NCBI GenBank assembly: GCA_022495995.1
Contig: JAFEMH010002500.1
Span: forward strand, 62,001-126,000
Direction: 5' to 3'
Origin: Adenophora triphylla var. japonica
Taxonomy: Eukaryota > Streptophyta > Magnoliopsida > Asterales > Campanulaceae
Length of the DNA stretch: 64,000 nucleotides
Made by a program: the position numbers and the translations under genes. This document shows, piece after piece, positions 54,421 through 64,000 of the stretch (position 1 is its first letter; every line of letters begins with the position of its first letter). The notes beneath the pieces were generated by a model. It saw nothing but the letters and a program-made list of their open reading frames with translations. It ran no database searches and was not told the DNA's origin.

Positions 54421-55588
54421 AATTTTTGTTTTAAAATCTTTTTAAACAAAACAAAAGATTTTTAAAACGATGATGAGGGTCAAACTTTCATTTTACCCCT
54501 TTCTTTAACTGTTGTGTGTGTGTGCACGTGCTTTACTTTTTATTTTACAAAAAAAATAAAAATACAAAAAATGCATCAATATACATCTGTGCATACATTT
54601 AAAATTCTTCAAAAACTTCTGTTTTACTCAGAAAAAGAATTTTAGAGACCGCACACTACGCGCACTGCTGCCTCGGTTACACCGCACACTACTCGCACTG
54701 CTGCCTCGGTTACACCGCACGCTACGCGCACTTCTTTGCCTCGGATATAGCACACTACAACCTCAACCCGGCGTGGTCTCGGTTGCGATCCGTTTGGTCT
54801 TCCTAGGCCTCTTGGACGCGCACGGGATCATTCCAAACATCCCATCCTAGCCAAGCGTCAACCACCGCACGTTTGAGTCTTGAGTCACACTCTGTCCGGA
54901 CTCGGTTGGTTTTACCCGGTCAGTGTCATACGGCTGGATACATATACCATGCCGGCCATTTTTACGAGTCAAGGCTCGGAACTCAAGATCCCTTGCGCAA
55001 GCAAAGCGATGAAAGGTCATTGACACGATCTTGATTTCCGAAGCTACACCCAGACGATGTTCCGTCCTGATATACATCCATGCTCACGTGACACCATGTC
55101 ATCACGCCTTTGATACGTCGGCCATGACAATATGACCCGGCCAACGCCTAACGTCACGGATCCCTTGCGCAAGCAAGTAAGAGAAGGTCATGCCGAACTC
55201 TTGACACGATCTTGACATAGTGGCCGGCTCGGTTCACTATTCACATGGCTAATGCATCAAAACGAACATGACAGGCTCGGTCCTTAGGTTCGATTTTTCT
55301 TTTAGGCCGGTGGAAACCGCTTGCACTATAGGACCCTTGCACAGAGCTGTCCACCCTGGGATGTCGAAATACGGGTGCAAAACGAGGGGCTTATAGCCGC
55401 ACAAATGGTCTCCACTGATCCAGGATCTAGCATAGTTGCGAAAAAGAAGAGCAATCTTTTCCAACCTACCTAGGACTCTGAGAAAACATGTTTTAAGTAA
55501 AAAAATAAAAAAAAATCAGAAAATAAAAGAAACGGAAACCGCATGCCACGTGAGCTTTCCCCCCTTTTTATCCCGTTAGGCCATTCCT
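54421..55588 (+). other. Leader of element C
   Basis: No coding sequence recognised. Three ~33-bp repeats (accgcacactacgcgcactg...) lie at 54647-54745. A paired segment gatcccttgcgcaagcaa occurs near 54990 and 55160, each followed by gacacgatcttga. Confidence 0.6.
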
Positions 55589-56513
55589 GTGTCTAAACCT
55601 TGCCCATCACCCCCTCCGGCTAACGAGAGAGTGGTCGAGAGTACTGGGAACTCGTCTCCCGGTGTCAAAACAGCAGAGGTCCTACCTCCTTCCCGGCTCT
55701 GTCACCGGGACGGTCAGTCGACTCCCATGGCCAAATCAGTGGATAACAACGCTGAAAACGGGACCTTACCCCCAAGAAATTTCCCAACATTGGAAGAAGT
55801 TTGGCAGGTCCTCATGGCTATTGAGAAACGTCAAGGTGAGCAACAAGCCTGGATCGAAGGTGCCATGCACCACTTCGGAACATTAGCCACCCAACTACCT
55901 GGGGCTTCCCAAGTCATGACTGCTCCTACAGCCTCTAACGTCTCTCATTGTTTCCCAGAAGTCAACCTGTTACCCTCATACGAGCCATGCAGTTATGACG
56001 TAAGGCCACAAGACCTTGCCCATCCAGCCTCCTGAGGTCCCGGTACCACCGCCGAACAACGAACACATCTGGTGGGACGTCTGCGATTGCAGTGCTTGTC
56101 TGGAAATGGAATTCCAGGATGAAATGAATGAGGGCCGTCCTCGAAGAAAGAAGAAGCTATCTTCTCAACAAAAACTGAAGAAGAGGTATGAATCCGGTGA
56201 TCCCACAGTCGGAACCCTTGGAGAACCCTCAGGAAAGTTTGACTACTACGTCATCTACTCCAGCAAGTCTAGCTCTGCATAAGGCCATGGCAACGTCTGC
56301 TCCATGATCAGCTGGGACGAGCTTCGCACCGCCACCGAAGGCCCGAAGGTCCAGATAATCCAACCCATGTCTTGGGAAGATCTCAAAGCCACTATTGACG
56401 CTTCAGTAAAAGCCATGACAGTGAACGAATTGAAATGCGCGATCGGCCTTACGCCAATCGGGTCCTCCCACTACGAAATAGGAGAGACAAGCAAAACCAT
56501 AAGTCCGAGGTGA
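55589..56513 (+). pseudogene. Element C gag remnant, core domain missing
   Basis: ATG 55589 opens a Pro/Ser-rich N-terminus with PRNFPTLEEVWQVLMAIEKR (near 55770) and WIEGAMHHFGTL. The frame then changes at about 56020 (PPEVPVPPPNNEHIWWDV) and continues to stops at 56282 and 56513 (MSWEDLKATIDASVKAMTV). The central retrotransposon-gag core and the CCHC knuckle usual in Tat elements were not found, and the region is short for this clade, so an internal deletion is likely. Particle formation would need help from other copies. Confidence 0.6.
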
Positions 56514-57640
56514 ATGTTCGACACGTTCGGTCAAATCCCAGTGAATCCTCCACGGACGGACAAAAGGCCGGCCATACACGAGCCACGAACCGAAAAGGGA
56601 CCCTACGCCAAAGAAGTGAAATCTTGGACCCAAAGGCTGAAGATCCTGTCTTGACACGGCTCAAGCGCACTCGGGCTAACATCTCACTCTGGCCCTTACT
56701 CACTTCATCTTACCCGCACAAGCTCAAGTTGGAAGAAAGCACGGCCCGGACCATGGTTCCCATCACGGTGACACACGATGAAGCAGTTCAGATGATTGGC
56801 AACATTAATTACAGCAATATCATCACTTTCACAGAGCTCGACCTTCCAAAATTTTGGGGCTAACCACAATGAGCCTCTCTACATAACAGTTCAACTGGAC
56901 GAGCGTCGTCTCCCACGGGTGTTGGTAGATGGGGGATCATCCATGAACGTCCTTCCAGCCAAAATGATGGGTTTGCTAGGGATCAAAGCAACTGATCTAA
57001 AGCCCTCGACTCAGGCAATCAAGGCATACGACTCAACATCCCGCCCAGTCTTGGGAATAGCCACCTTGAACCTGTGGTTCGGAAAACAAATGGTCCCGAC
57101 GGATTTCCAAGTCATCGACATCCCGATCACATTCACTGCCATTTTGGGACGCCCTTGGCTACACCAGATCAATGGAGTGGCATCCACTCTCCATCAATGC
57201 GTAAAGTTCGTCCAAGGAACAGATCTAACCATCATCTACGGAGATAGCATAGTCACTGAAAGGACCGACACAAACGGCGTACCGGTCTTAGAGATCAAAC
57301 CCGACGATGACGGCATGATGCTCACAGGATTCACCATCGAAAGCCCAAAGGCCCAGGTATGCCACATAGACCTGCCTTTGATTTGGGACAAGATCCCTCC
57401 CCCGATGAAAATGATGAAGCACATGAACTACATCCCGGGGCTCGGTTTGGGAAAACGCCATCAGGGCACCCAACAGATCATCAATATCAAAGAACGAGAA
57501 TACCACTGCACGGCACAGGATACTCTCCTACTCCCGAACACATTGCGGAGGACAAGCGAGCTGCACGAAAACGCTCCGCAGATAACAAAAGAGGCGTGCA
57601 CGCAATCTCCGATCTTCGTCCTTACAGCTTCGATATGACC
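56514..57640 (+). pseudogene. Element C protease with G-patch
   Basis: Frame 56796-57638 holds a retropepsin: LPRVLVDGGSSMNVLPAKM (56905-56965), where D-G-G replaces D-T-G/D-S-G as is usual in Tat/Athila elements, and the flap/ILG region ITFTAILGRPWLHQ (57125-57170). A glycine-patch motif follows (MNYIPGLGLGKRHQG, 57425-57470), a nucleic-acid-binding module. Upstream (56514-56795) related coding is spread over three frames with stops. The start at 56796 is only the first ATG of the open frame. Confidence 0.75.
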
Positions 57641-58425
57641 AAGTACTTCACAAAGAAGGCCGGCAACTTGGAAGAAGATCCAGAAAAGGGAACAGAGCTG
57701 ATCAGCGCCAAACAAAGCTGGCCGACAACCATGGACAAGCTCCAGCAGAACCTGGCAAGATTCAGAGGCCTCAAGCCAAATCCCGTCCGAAGAGCATTTC
57801 TCGACACACCGCCTCTGCCGAGATCCACAACCACCACTATTCACAATGAATTTTGGTTCGGAAAAACTCCCTCTTTGGCAGAAGAACTCGAAAAACTCTC
57901 TGTCAATACTCCTGCCTTCAACAAGCGGGACGAGTCTGCATTCGAGCTAGTAATACCCAAGACAAAAGCAAAAGACTCTGCAGATGATGCTTGGGACGAG
58001 CCACTGCTCCACCTGCTCTTCAAAGAAGAAATCGAGATGCCAGATCTAATCGATTTTGTTTCTGATAACTCTGTGATAGCAATGATCGGGAACGGTGACA
58101 TAAAGCCCTTCAAGCCCCATCTCCTATCAAGCTCATTGCCACTCAATAACTGGGCCACCTTCTCCGGACCCACCGCCAAAAAGGACATGATCGAACAACT
58201 TGGTCGACCCTCGAGTCCTAGAGTCTAGTGTCAAAACTCATCCACGAGTCCATTATCTTTGAATTTGAGTCTCTCGAGTCATCGATGGCCTCACGCCGAG
58301 AAGATTACGAACTCATTGCCAATAATGTATTCCCGTATGCTCTTAATGAATGCTTCGATCTTTCCGAGTATCCTCTCATTGCATCTTTAACAAGCGATAA
58401 ATTAACTAACACACAAACAGGTTAA
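57515..58425 (+). pseudogene. Element C protease-RT linker
   Basis: After a frame change near 57515 an open stretch runs to 58228 (LRPYSFDMTKYFTKKAG, FWFGKTPSLAEELEKLSV, acidic FKEEIEMPDLIDFV). A short frame (58228-58425) with ANNVFPYALNECFDLSEY follows. No catalytic domain was recognised; position and composition fit the spacer that Tat elements have between protease and RT. Confidence 0.55.
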
Positions 58426-58436
58426 TAACGATTCAC

Positions 58437-59450
58437 TTGATAAAGAAGCGAGACACATTAAACGAACAATACATTAAGCACATCTTTAAGCATGTTGTCA
58501 AACGAGAGAAAAACCGGGCCCAAGCTGCCGAGGAGGTTTTAAACCAAAGTGAATTTGGGAAGCTATTTGAAGAGCCAAAAGAGACGCAAATCGGAAGTTT
58601 CTTCACCGGCACGGAGCAAGACGCAATGACCCTTGCTTGCTCAAAGAGTTCGTGGACGTGTTCGCTTGGTCTTACCGAGACATGCCGGATTAGATCCAAA
58701 CATTGTAGAACATCGGATTCCCTTGAATCCCGAGGCTAAGCCCATCAAGCAAAAGCTACGCCGAATCAAGCCGAATGGTCTTTACAAGTCAAAGAAGAGA
58801 TCGAAAAAATGCTCCGCGTTGGCTTCATCGGGGTGATCGAGTACCCCACATGGCTCTCAATATCGTCACGGTTACCAAGGCCAATGGAAAAGTACGGCTG
58901 TTGCGTGGACTTAGAGATCTCAACAAAGCAAGTCCCAAGGACGATTTTCCACGACCCAACATCGACATGTTGGTAGACACTCTGACCAATTTCGAAGTCA
59001 AGTCCTTCGTGGACGGGTTTGCCGGCTACAATCAAATCAAGATGGCCGAAGAAGACCAAGAAAAGACGGCTTTCATAACCCTGGGGAACCTCTTGCTACA
59101 CGGTAATGCCGTTCGGACTAAAGAACGGCTGGGGCTACCTACCCGACGGGCGGCAACCGCCCTCTTCCACGATATGATCCACAAAGAGATCGAAGTGTAC
59201 GTCGATGACATGATCATCCACTCAAAGGGATCGGATGGACAACACCTCACGAGACCTAAGAAAATTCTTCAATCGCCTCAGAAAACACTCAATGAGGCTT
59301 AACCACGCCAAATGCACATTTGGGGTTAGCCGAGGCAAGGTTTTGGGATACATGGTCACCGAGAGAGGCATCGAGGTTGATCCTCAAAGATCAAGGCCAT
59401 CATCGAAATGAGACCACCGCAAACTCGGACAGGTGAAAAGCTTCGTGGGC
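58437..59450 (+). pseudogene. Element C reverse transcriptase
   Basis: RT motifs are present but spread over frames. EFVDVFAWSYRDMPG (near 58645) and EHRIPLNPEAKPI (58710) come first. Then LRDLNKASPKDDFPRPNIDM (58910), FVDGFAGYNQIKMAEEDQEK (59010), the catalytic EVYVDDMIIHSKGSD (59190) and KCTFGVSRGKVLGYM (59310). Frame breaks lie near 58625, 58780, 59090 and 59240. Catalytic YVDD is unchanged. The enzyme would copy element RNA; this copy is dead. Confidence 0.8.
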
Positions 59451-59559
59451 CGCCTACGGTATATCGGTCCGCTTCGTCAACCAATTGACCTCCATGTGCG
59501 AGCCAATCTTCAAGCTGATGAAGAAGAACGCCGAGCATCGAATGGAACTCAGAATGCCA

Positions 59560-60000
59560 AGATGCCTTTGAGAAAATAAAAGCATACCTTGTGAGTCCTC
59601 CGATTCTCTGTCCTCCCCACGAGGAAAAGCCACTGTTGCTATACCTAAGCGTGGCCAGACACCGCATGATTGGAGCCATGCTCTGTCAAGAAAAGAAGGA
59701 GTCACGAGTCGAAACGCCATCTACTTCGTCGGTCGAAAGTTTCAAGGCGGCGAACTCAATTACTCGGCCCTCGAGAAAACCTGCGCGGCTCTGGTATGGG
59801 TTGTCGGGAAACTACGGCACTACATGCGGTCGCACACGGTACACTTGGTTTCCAAAATGGACCCGATCAAGTACCTCTTCGACAAACCATCTCTGTCAAT
59901 GAGGCTCGCCAAATGGTCTTTCTTCCTAGCGGAATTTGACATCAAGTACGTGAACCAAAAGTCAATCAAGGGACGGGCCATGGTGAACAAGCTGGTGATT
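59560..60000 (+). pseudogene. Element C RNase H (first, Ty3-type)
   Basis: PPILCPPHEEKPLLLYLSVA (59598) is the Ty3-type RNase H start. KTCAALVW-type sequence lies near 59780 and FFLAEFDIKYVNQKSIKGRA near 59925, in alternating frames. The domain order RT - RNase H - second RNase H is specific to Tat elements. Confidence 0.7.
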
Positions 60001-60079
60001 TCCCAGCCGAGCGAGGCTCGAGGCCCCGAACCACAATTTCCGGACGAGGGAATCTTCGCAATCGAAGGCGAAAATCGAT

Positions 60080-60480
60080 GGCAAGCTGTTCTTCGACGGA
60101 GCGGCCAACAAAAAGGAAACGGCATCGGTATGCTCTTGGTAGATCCCAGGACGAGCACACCCCAATTGCTATAAAGCTCAATTTCGAGGTAACCAACAAT
60201 GCCGCCGAATATGAAGCTGCGCTTCTTGGACTACAAGCCGCACTCGAGAGGAATGTCCGAAACTTCGAAGTTTATGGGGACTCGGCCTTGATCATCAACC
60301 AAGTCTCCAACAAGTGGAAAACCATAGACCCAGGCTTGCAAAAATACCATGCACATGGAAGGACCTCATCACACAATTCGAAGAGGTCACCTTCCACTAC
60401 TTGCCAAGAGACCGAAACGAGGTTTGCGGATGCCTTAGCCACCTTGGCTTCCCTTGTGGAAATCCACGAAGGAAAAGCAA
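60080..60480 (+). pseudogene. Element C second, archaeal-type RNase H
   Basis: A second RNase H fold: FFDGAANKKGNGIGMLL (60090, first Asp), NFEVTNNAAEYEAALLGLQA (60183, Glu), FEVYGDSALIINQVSN (60265, Asp) and, in another frame, RFADALATLASLVE (60420, last Asp). All four acidic positions are visible. A duplicate RNase H of this type marks Tat-clade elements. Frame changes occur near 60150 and 60350. Confidence 0.8.
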
Positions 60481-60719
60481 TCAAACCCTTCAAAGTCGGA
60501 CGAAAGGAAATTCACGCCTCTTGTTGTGAGATCGAACGGAACCTAAGCCCGTCAATGAGCCATGGTATAACCGGATCTTCCAATACCTCAAGAAGCGGGA
60601 AACCACCTTCATGAACAAGGAAGACCCACACACGAAGGGGTCAAAACCAAGAGCATCATGGCCCTAAAATGCCTCGCCTCTCACTTCGTCATCCTCGGGG
60701 ACATGCTATACAAGAAACG

Positions 60720-61900
60720 CTACCATGGGCCACTCCTACTGTTTGCATCGGCCAAGAAGAAGCAAACAAGTTCATGAACGAAGTCCACAATGGGGCTTGC
60801 GGTCCCCACATGAACGCCCAGTGAGCCACGATGCAAATCATTCTCGGGATGGGCTACTCTTTGGATCTCCATGGAGGCGGATTGCATCCACTTTGTCCGA
60901 AGGCTGCGACAAGTGCCAGCGGTTCTCGACCTCGATCATCTGCCCCCCACGATCTCTCTTGCATGACTACACCTTGGCCATTTGCCACTTGGGGAATTGA
61001 CGTCATCGGGAAAATCGCTCCGCCGGGCGGCAACGGTCACGAGTTCATCTTAGTAGCCATCGACTACTTCACCAAATGGGTCGAAGCCAAGTCCTACAAG
61101 GTACTCGCCTCGAAGGTCGCGCATTTCCTCAAGGAAAACATCATCTGCCGATACGGCATCCCAAATGAGGTCATATCGAACAATGGTTCACACTTCGAAG
61201 GGAATTCGACCAGGCTGGCGGCTGAATTCAAGATCACACGCCACAAATCTTCTCCCTAGGCCACAAACAAACGGCGCCGTGGAAGCGGCAAACAAAACCC
61301 TCGAACGGATCATCAGAAAAATGACCACCCGAGGACGAGATTGGCCCGAGAAGCTGCACCTTGCACTTTGGGGCTACCGCACGTCGGTCGGAAACGACCA
61401 CGGGAGAAACCCCATTCGCCACGACATACGGGATGGAAGCAGTTCCTTCCCATTGAATTGGAAATTCCCTCGCTCCAGTCTTTCTTTGGAAAATGACATC
61501 AACGAAGTTGAATGGCTCCGAAGCCGACACGACGAATTGGCTCTGCTAGACGGCGACGACTAAAGGCCATGGAACACGTCCGAGCCTATCAAAGCGGGAT
61601 GGCTAGAGCTTTCGACAAGAAAGTCAAATCCCGAGACATCGGGGAAGGCGACCTTGTACTCAAAGAAAAGCCTCCCGCTCGAACCAACCCAGCTGGGAAA
61701 ATGGGAACCAACATGGATCGGCCCTTTCGTGGTTCAAAAGATCTTCTCCGGAGGTGCCATGAAGGCGACAGGACCTAGACGGCAATCCCTTCATGAATCC
61801 GGTCAACGGAAGCAAACTTCGCGAGATACTTCGCCTAAAGAAGAACAAGCGTGCATCTCTTGGCACTCCATGTAGTGTCGAACTACGCGGACTGAGCCCT
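60720..61900 (+). pseudogene. Element C integrase
   Basis: Zinc-binding region pieces come first (EVHNGACGPHMNA near 60780; CDKCQRFST near 60910 in another frame). The catalytic core is in one frame from 60980: WGIDVIGKIAPPGGNGHEF, VAIDYFTKWVEAKSY, then ISNNGSHFEG (61175), where the second catalytic Asp of the usual S-D-N-G is Asn. NGAVEAANKTLERIIRK (61272) has the Glu. A stop at 61258 splits the core. The C-terminal domain has GDLVLKEKPPARTNP (61645) and WIGPFVVQKIFSGGAMKA in a shifted frame, ending near 61900. Catalytically dead. Confidence 0.82.
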
Positions 61901-63319
61901 CTAGTCAGGAGACGTAGGCAACCTTAATTGGTCCGGTCTAAAAATACACAAAAAGTCAAAAGTTTGAATGTCAATCAAGACCTCCATCAAGCTACGCACT
62001 TTTCAAGAACACGCCCCAGCGAGTCACCTTGACCAAGTCAAACGACGGCGGCAACATCAAGGACATCCGAGGGTCGCTCGGCATCAAACGGCCCGGCTCA
62101 TGTACGCTTCCAAGCCGGGGGCTTGTCTTCGCCCTCACGCGCTTCAAAAAAAAAAAAAAAAAGAGCTCGAGCAAGGGCTCACAAAAAAAAATAAAAAAAA
62201 GAGAGCTCGAGCAAGGGCTCACAAAAAAAAAAAAAAATAAAATAAAGAAGCTCAAGCGAAGGCTGCAAAAAAGAGGTCAAGAGCCCGACGCCAACAAAAG
62301 GCAAGGAAGCTGCGAAAAAGACCGTCAAAACGACTTGTCAAGAGATCATTCAACCTCTCAGCCAAGCACAAAGCCTCAGCAAAGGGGATTGCCGTCATGG
62401 CCCGGGCCTTCGGTCACAAATGCAAAAGAAAAGTCCAAAGATGGACGCCGACAAAGTGCACAAAAGACACAAAGGCAAACAAGAGATCTTGCGTCTCGAC
62501 AAAGCTTTAAAAGTAAATCACAAATCACTAACGGTTACAACATTTCTTGATGAGTTCAAGCACGGTCTACTCTCAAGTTCACAACATGCTAAAAGACAGC
62601 TTAATACATTTAACAAATAATGTGTTTGCAAATGCAATGAATGGATACCTAGGAGGTCATTCCGTGCCATCTGCGCTTGTCCCCTCGCCATTCTTCCCTT
62701 TCTTCCCTCGTCCTCGGCGAGTCTTCTATCGCTCCACGTGAACCAACTCTGCGTCTCTCGGTCAGAGATCGGGGTCCTCCCCGTAGAGTCAAACAATCCG
62801 GTAGCTCTCGGGGCTTCATTCGCCGTGCTTCGGCTCGGATCTCCTCCTGCGAGTGCGCAAAGAGGACCTCTCCTGTCGGTCGGTCAACTCTAGTCTCGTA
62901 GTCAAACAAAGTGTCTCCCGTCACATCGAAAGGGTCGAGACCAGGCTTCGGCACTCCTAAGGCAATAGCTACTACGGCAGCCGGGTCCCAGAATCGCTAC
63001 ACGCTGCTCTCCAAGACCACTTGGGACTGCCCAACACAGTTTGCTCATACCGGGCCAGTGCGAGTCGTCAATACGACACTCCCAGACGTCTAAGGAGTAC
63101 CACGGGAGGGAAGCGGAATACTTCCATACCCTCGGAAAATACAAGAAGGCACACAGGCGCCATACAAAGAGGAACTACCTCCGCGGTAGCAAGGTCATCC
63201 CGGCCAACAAAGGCTCTGCTTCATCCCAAGCTGCAGGAAACAAGCGACGGAATATAGAAGGAGGACCAAGACAAACTGGAACTCGACAACGTAGGACCCT
63301 TCTGCAAGACCCTCTAGTC
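61901..63319 (+). other. Element C region between integrase and antisense ORF
   Basis: No convincing sense gene. 62143-62250 holds short A-rich repeats (gagctcgagcaagggctcac separated by A-runs). The rest is GC-rich, with small overlapping frames on both strands and no recognised domain. On the minus strand 62902-63300 may hold 3' exons of the antisense gene. Confidence 0.5.
62143..62262. repeat. A-rich direct repeats in element C
   Basis: Two copies of gagctcgagcaagggctcac plus a degenerate third (gaagctcaagcgaaggctgc), separated by A-homopolymers of 9-17 bases. Confidence 0.85.
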
Positions 63320-63986
63320 TCAATCCTCCGGTGAGGAACCCACCGGCGGATCGATGCGTACCAAGGCTGTGCCATCCATCTCTCCCGGGCGGTGATCCAT
63401 ATCCAACGCAAGAGGTCGGCTGAGCAAATGACCACGGACTAAACGACGTCGGAGCCTCGGGCATGGCTGAAGTCTCTCTCGCGGCCACAAGGTGAGCAAA
63501 GCGGGGCTTCCCCTCTCATAAAATGATCCCCGGTCGCCGGACGGTCGATACCATGAAGAGTCTCCCCCGGCACCAACGGGACAATATCCTCTCCGGCTCT
63601 GCGGTGCCCTACCACATCTAGCAAGCGCCATCGCAAATGCCAAGGAGGCGACCATGAAGAGCGTCGCCATCACGCACAAGGCAAATGCGTCCCAAGAGAC
63701 ATCACTCTCATCATCAACCATGAACCGCTCAGGCGGCTCGAAATGTCAATATGACCCGAATCAAGGATCATACCTGCACTTCTTCCAACGAAGTACGAAG
63801 AAAGCACACTGCAAGCTTCACGCTCACCGCAGCACCACCAATCAAAGGAAGCGAGATGGCCTCCACCTCCGGTCCTCCGATCAAAGCCCGAAAATCCTCA
63901 AAAGTGGGCACCATTTCATTGTAGGAGAAACAATACACATGCCTCCTAACATCCCGAACTTCGCGGCGGCCCGCAACAAATCCCAA
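63320..63986 (-). CDS. Antisense accessory ORF of element C (PMD/DUF7745-like), partial
   Basis: Minus-strand exon 63986-63768: VYCFSYNEMVPTFEDFRALI, a pattern of the N-terminal part of PMD and related DUF7745-type TE proteins. A GTATGATCC donor-like site follows CTTGGAAGAAGTGCAG near 63767. A second open stretch (63721-63320) has VDDESDVSWDAFALCVMATL and hydrophobic ATLFMVASLAFAMAL. Position and antisense orientation match the PMD gene of element B and the antisense gene of D. The 5' end is beyond the window; exon borders are tentative. Confidence 0.5.
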
Positions 63987-64000
63987 TCGGGAACCAACTC

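Overview
This window reads as nuclear DNA of a flowering plant, most likely a eudicot. It has plant LTR retrotransposons of the Copia and Ty3/Gypsy (Tat-like) kinds, Stowaway MITEs with the CTCCCTCCGTCCC terminus, telobox-rich sequence, GT-AG introns and one secreted phylloplanin-like gene. Nothing prokaryotic, no CRISPR array and no complete rRNA or tRNA gene was seen. The species cannot be told from the sequence.

Layout. (1) 1-4495 is the 3' end of Gypsy element D: an antisense multi-exon gene (minus strand, ~3062 to below 1) followed by a 3' LTR (3663-4495). D sits inside a Stowaway MITE (4496-4783). The MITE sits inside the 5' LTR of Copia-1 (tail at 4784-4830, body to 11000), which also holds a small non-autonomous LTR element (4909-6606). 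(2) 11001-17640 is the only stretch not dominated by recent retroelements: a decayed minus-strand Copia fragment, filler DNA, a fold-back element, microsatellites, the two-exon phylloplanin-like gene (15347-15989) and two more Stowaway MITEs. (3) From ~17640 to the window end lies one large nest inside Copia-2 (minus strand). Copia-2 is split at 19446/43465 by a 24-kb block. The block is Copia-3 (plus strand, TSD GGCAT), with Copia-4 in its 5' LTR (TSD ATTTG), a Tat-like solo LTR 'A' in its pol (TSD GAGGA) and Copia-5 in its 3' LTR (TSD CATTA/TATTA). Copia-2 is split again at 45509/45510 by Tat-like Gypsy element B (minus strand). B carries satellite-like tandem arrays and an antisense plant-mobile-domain (PMD) gene. 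That gene is split at 52983/52984 by Gypsy element C (plus strand, running off the window).

Almost all TE coding regions are broken by stops or frameshifts. Copia-5 is closest to intact: two nonsense codons plus a changed protease active site. The phylloplanin-like gene is the only convincing host gene and is open in both exons.

The strongest unusual signals are four. Copia-4 has no tRNA-type primer-binding site; in its place is a 15-nt sequence exactly complementary to part of its own LTR. Three Tat-like LTRs (A, B, C) share a U5 block with two hairpins, and the second stem keeps pairing although its sequence differs. Most LTR families here carry their own GC-rich palindrome, often in arrays just upstream of the TATA box. 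The antisense PMD gene in B has a promoter resembling that of B's own LTR on the opposite strand. All of this was read by eye; no alignment or database search was run.
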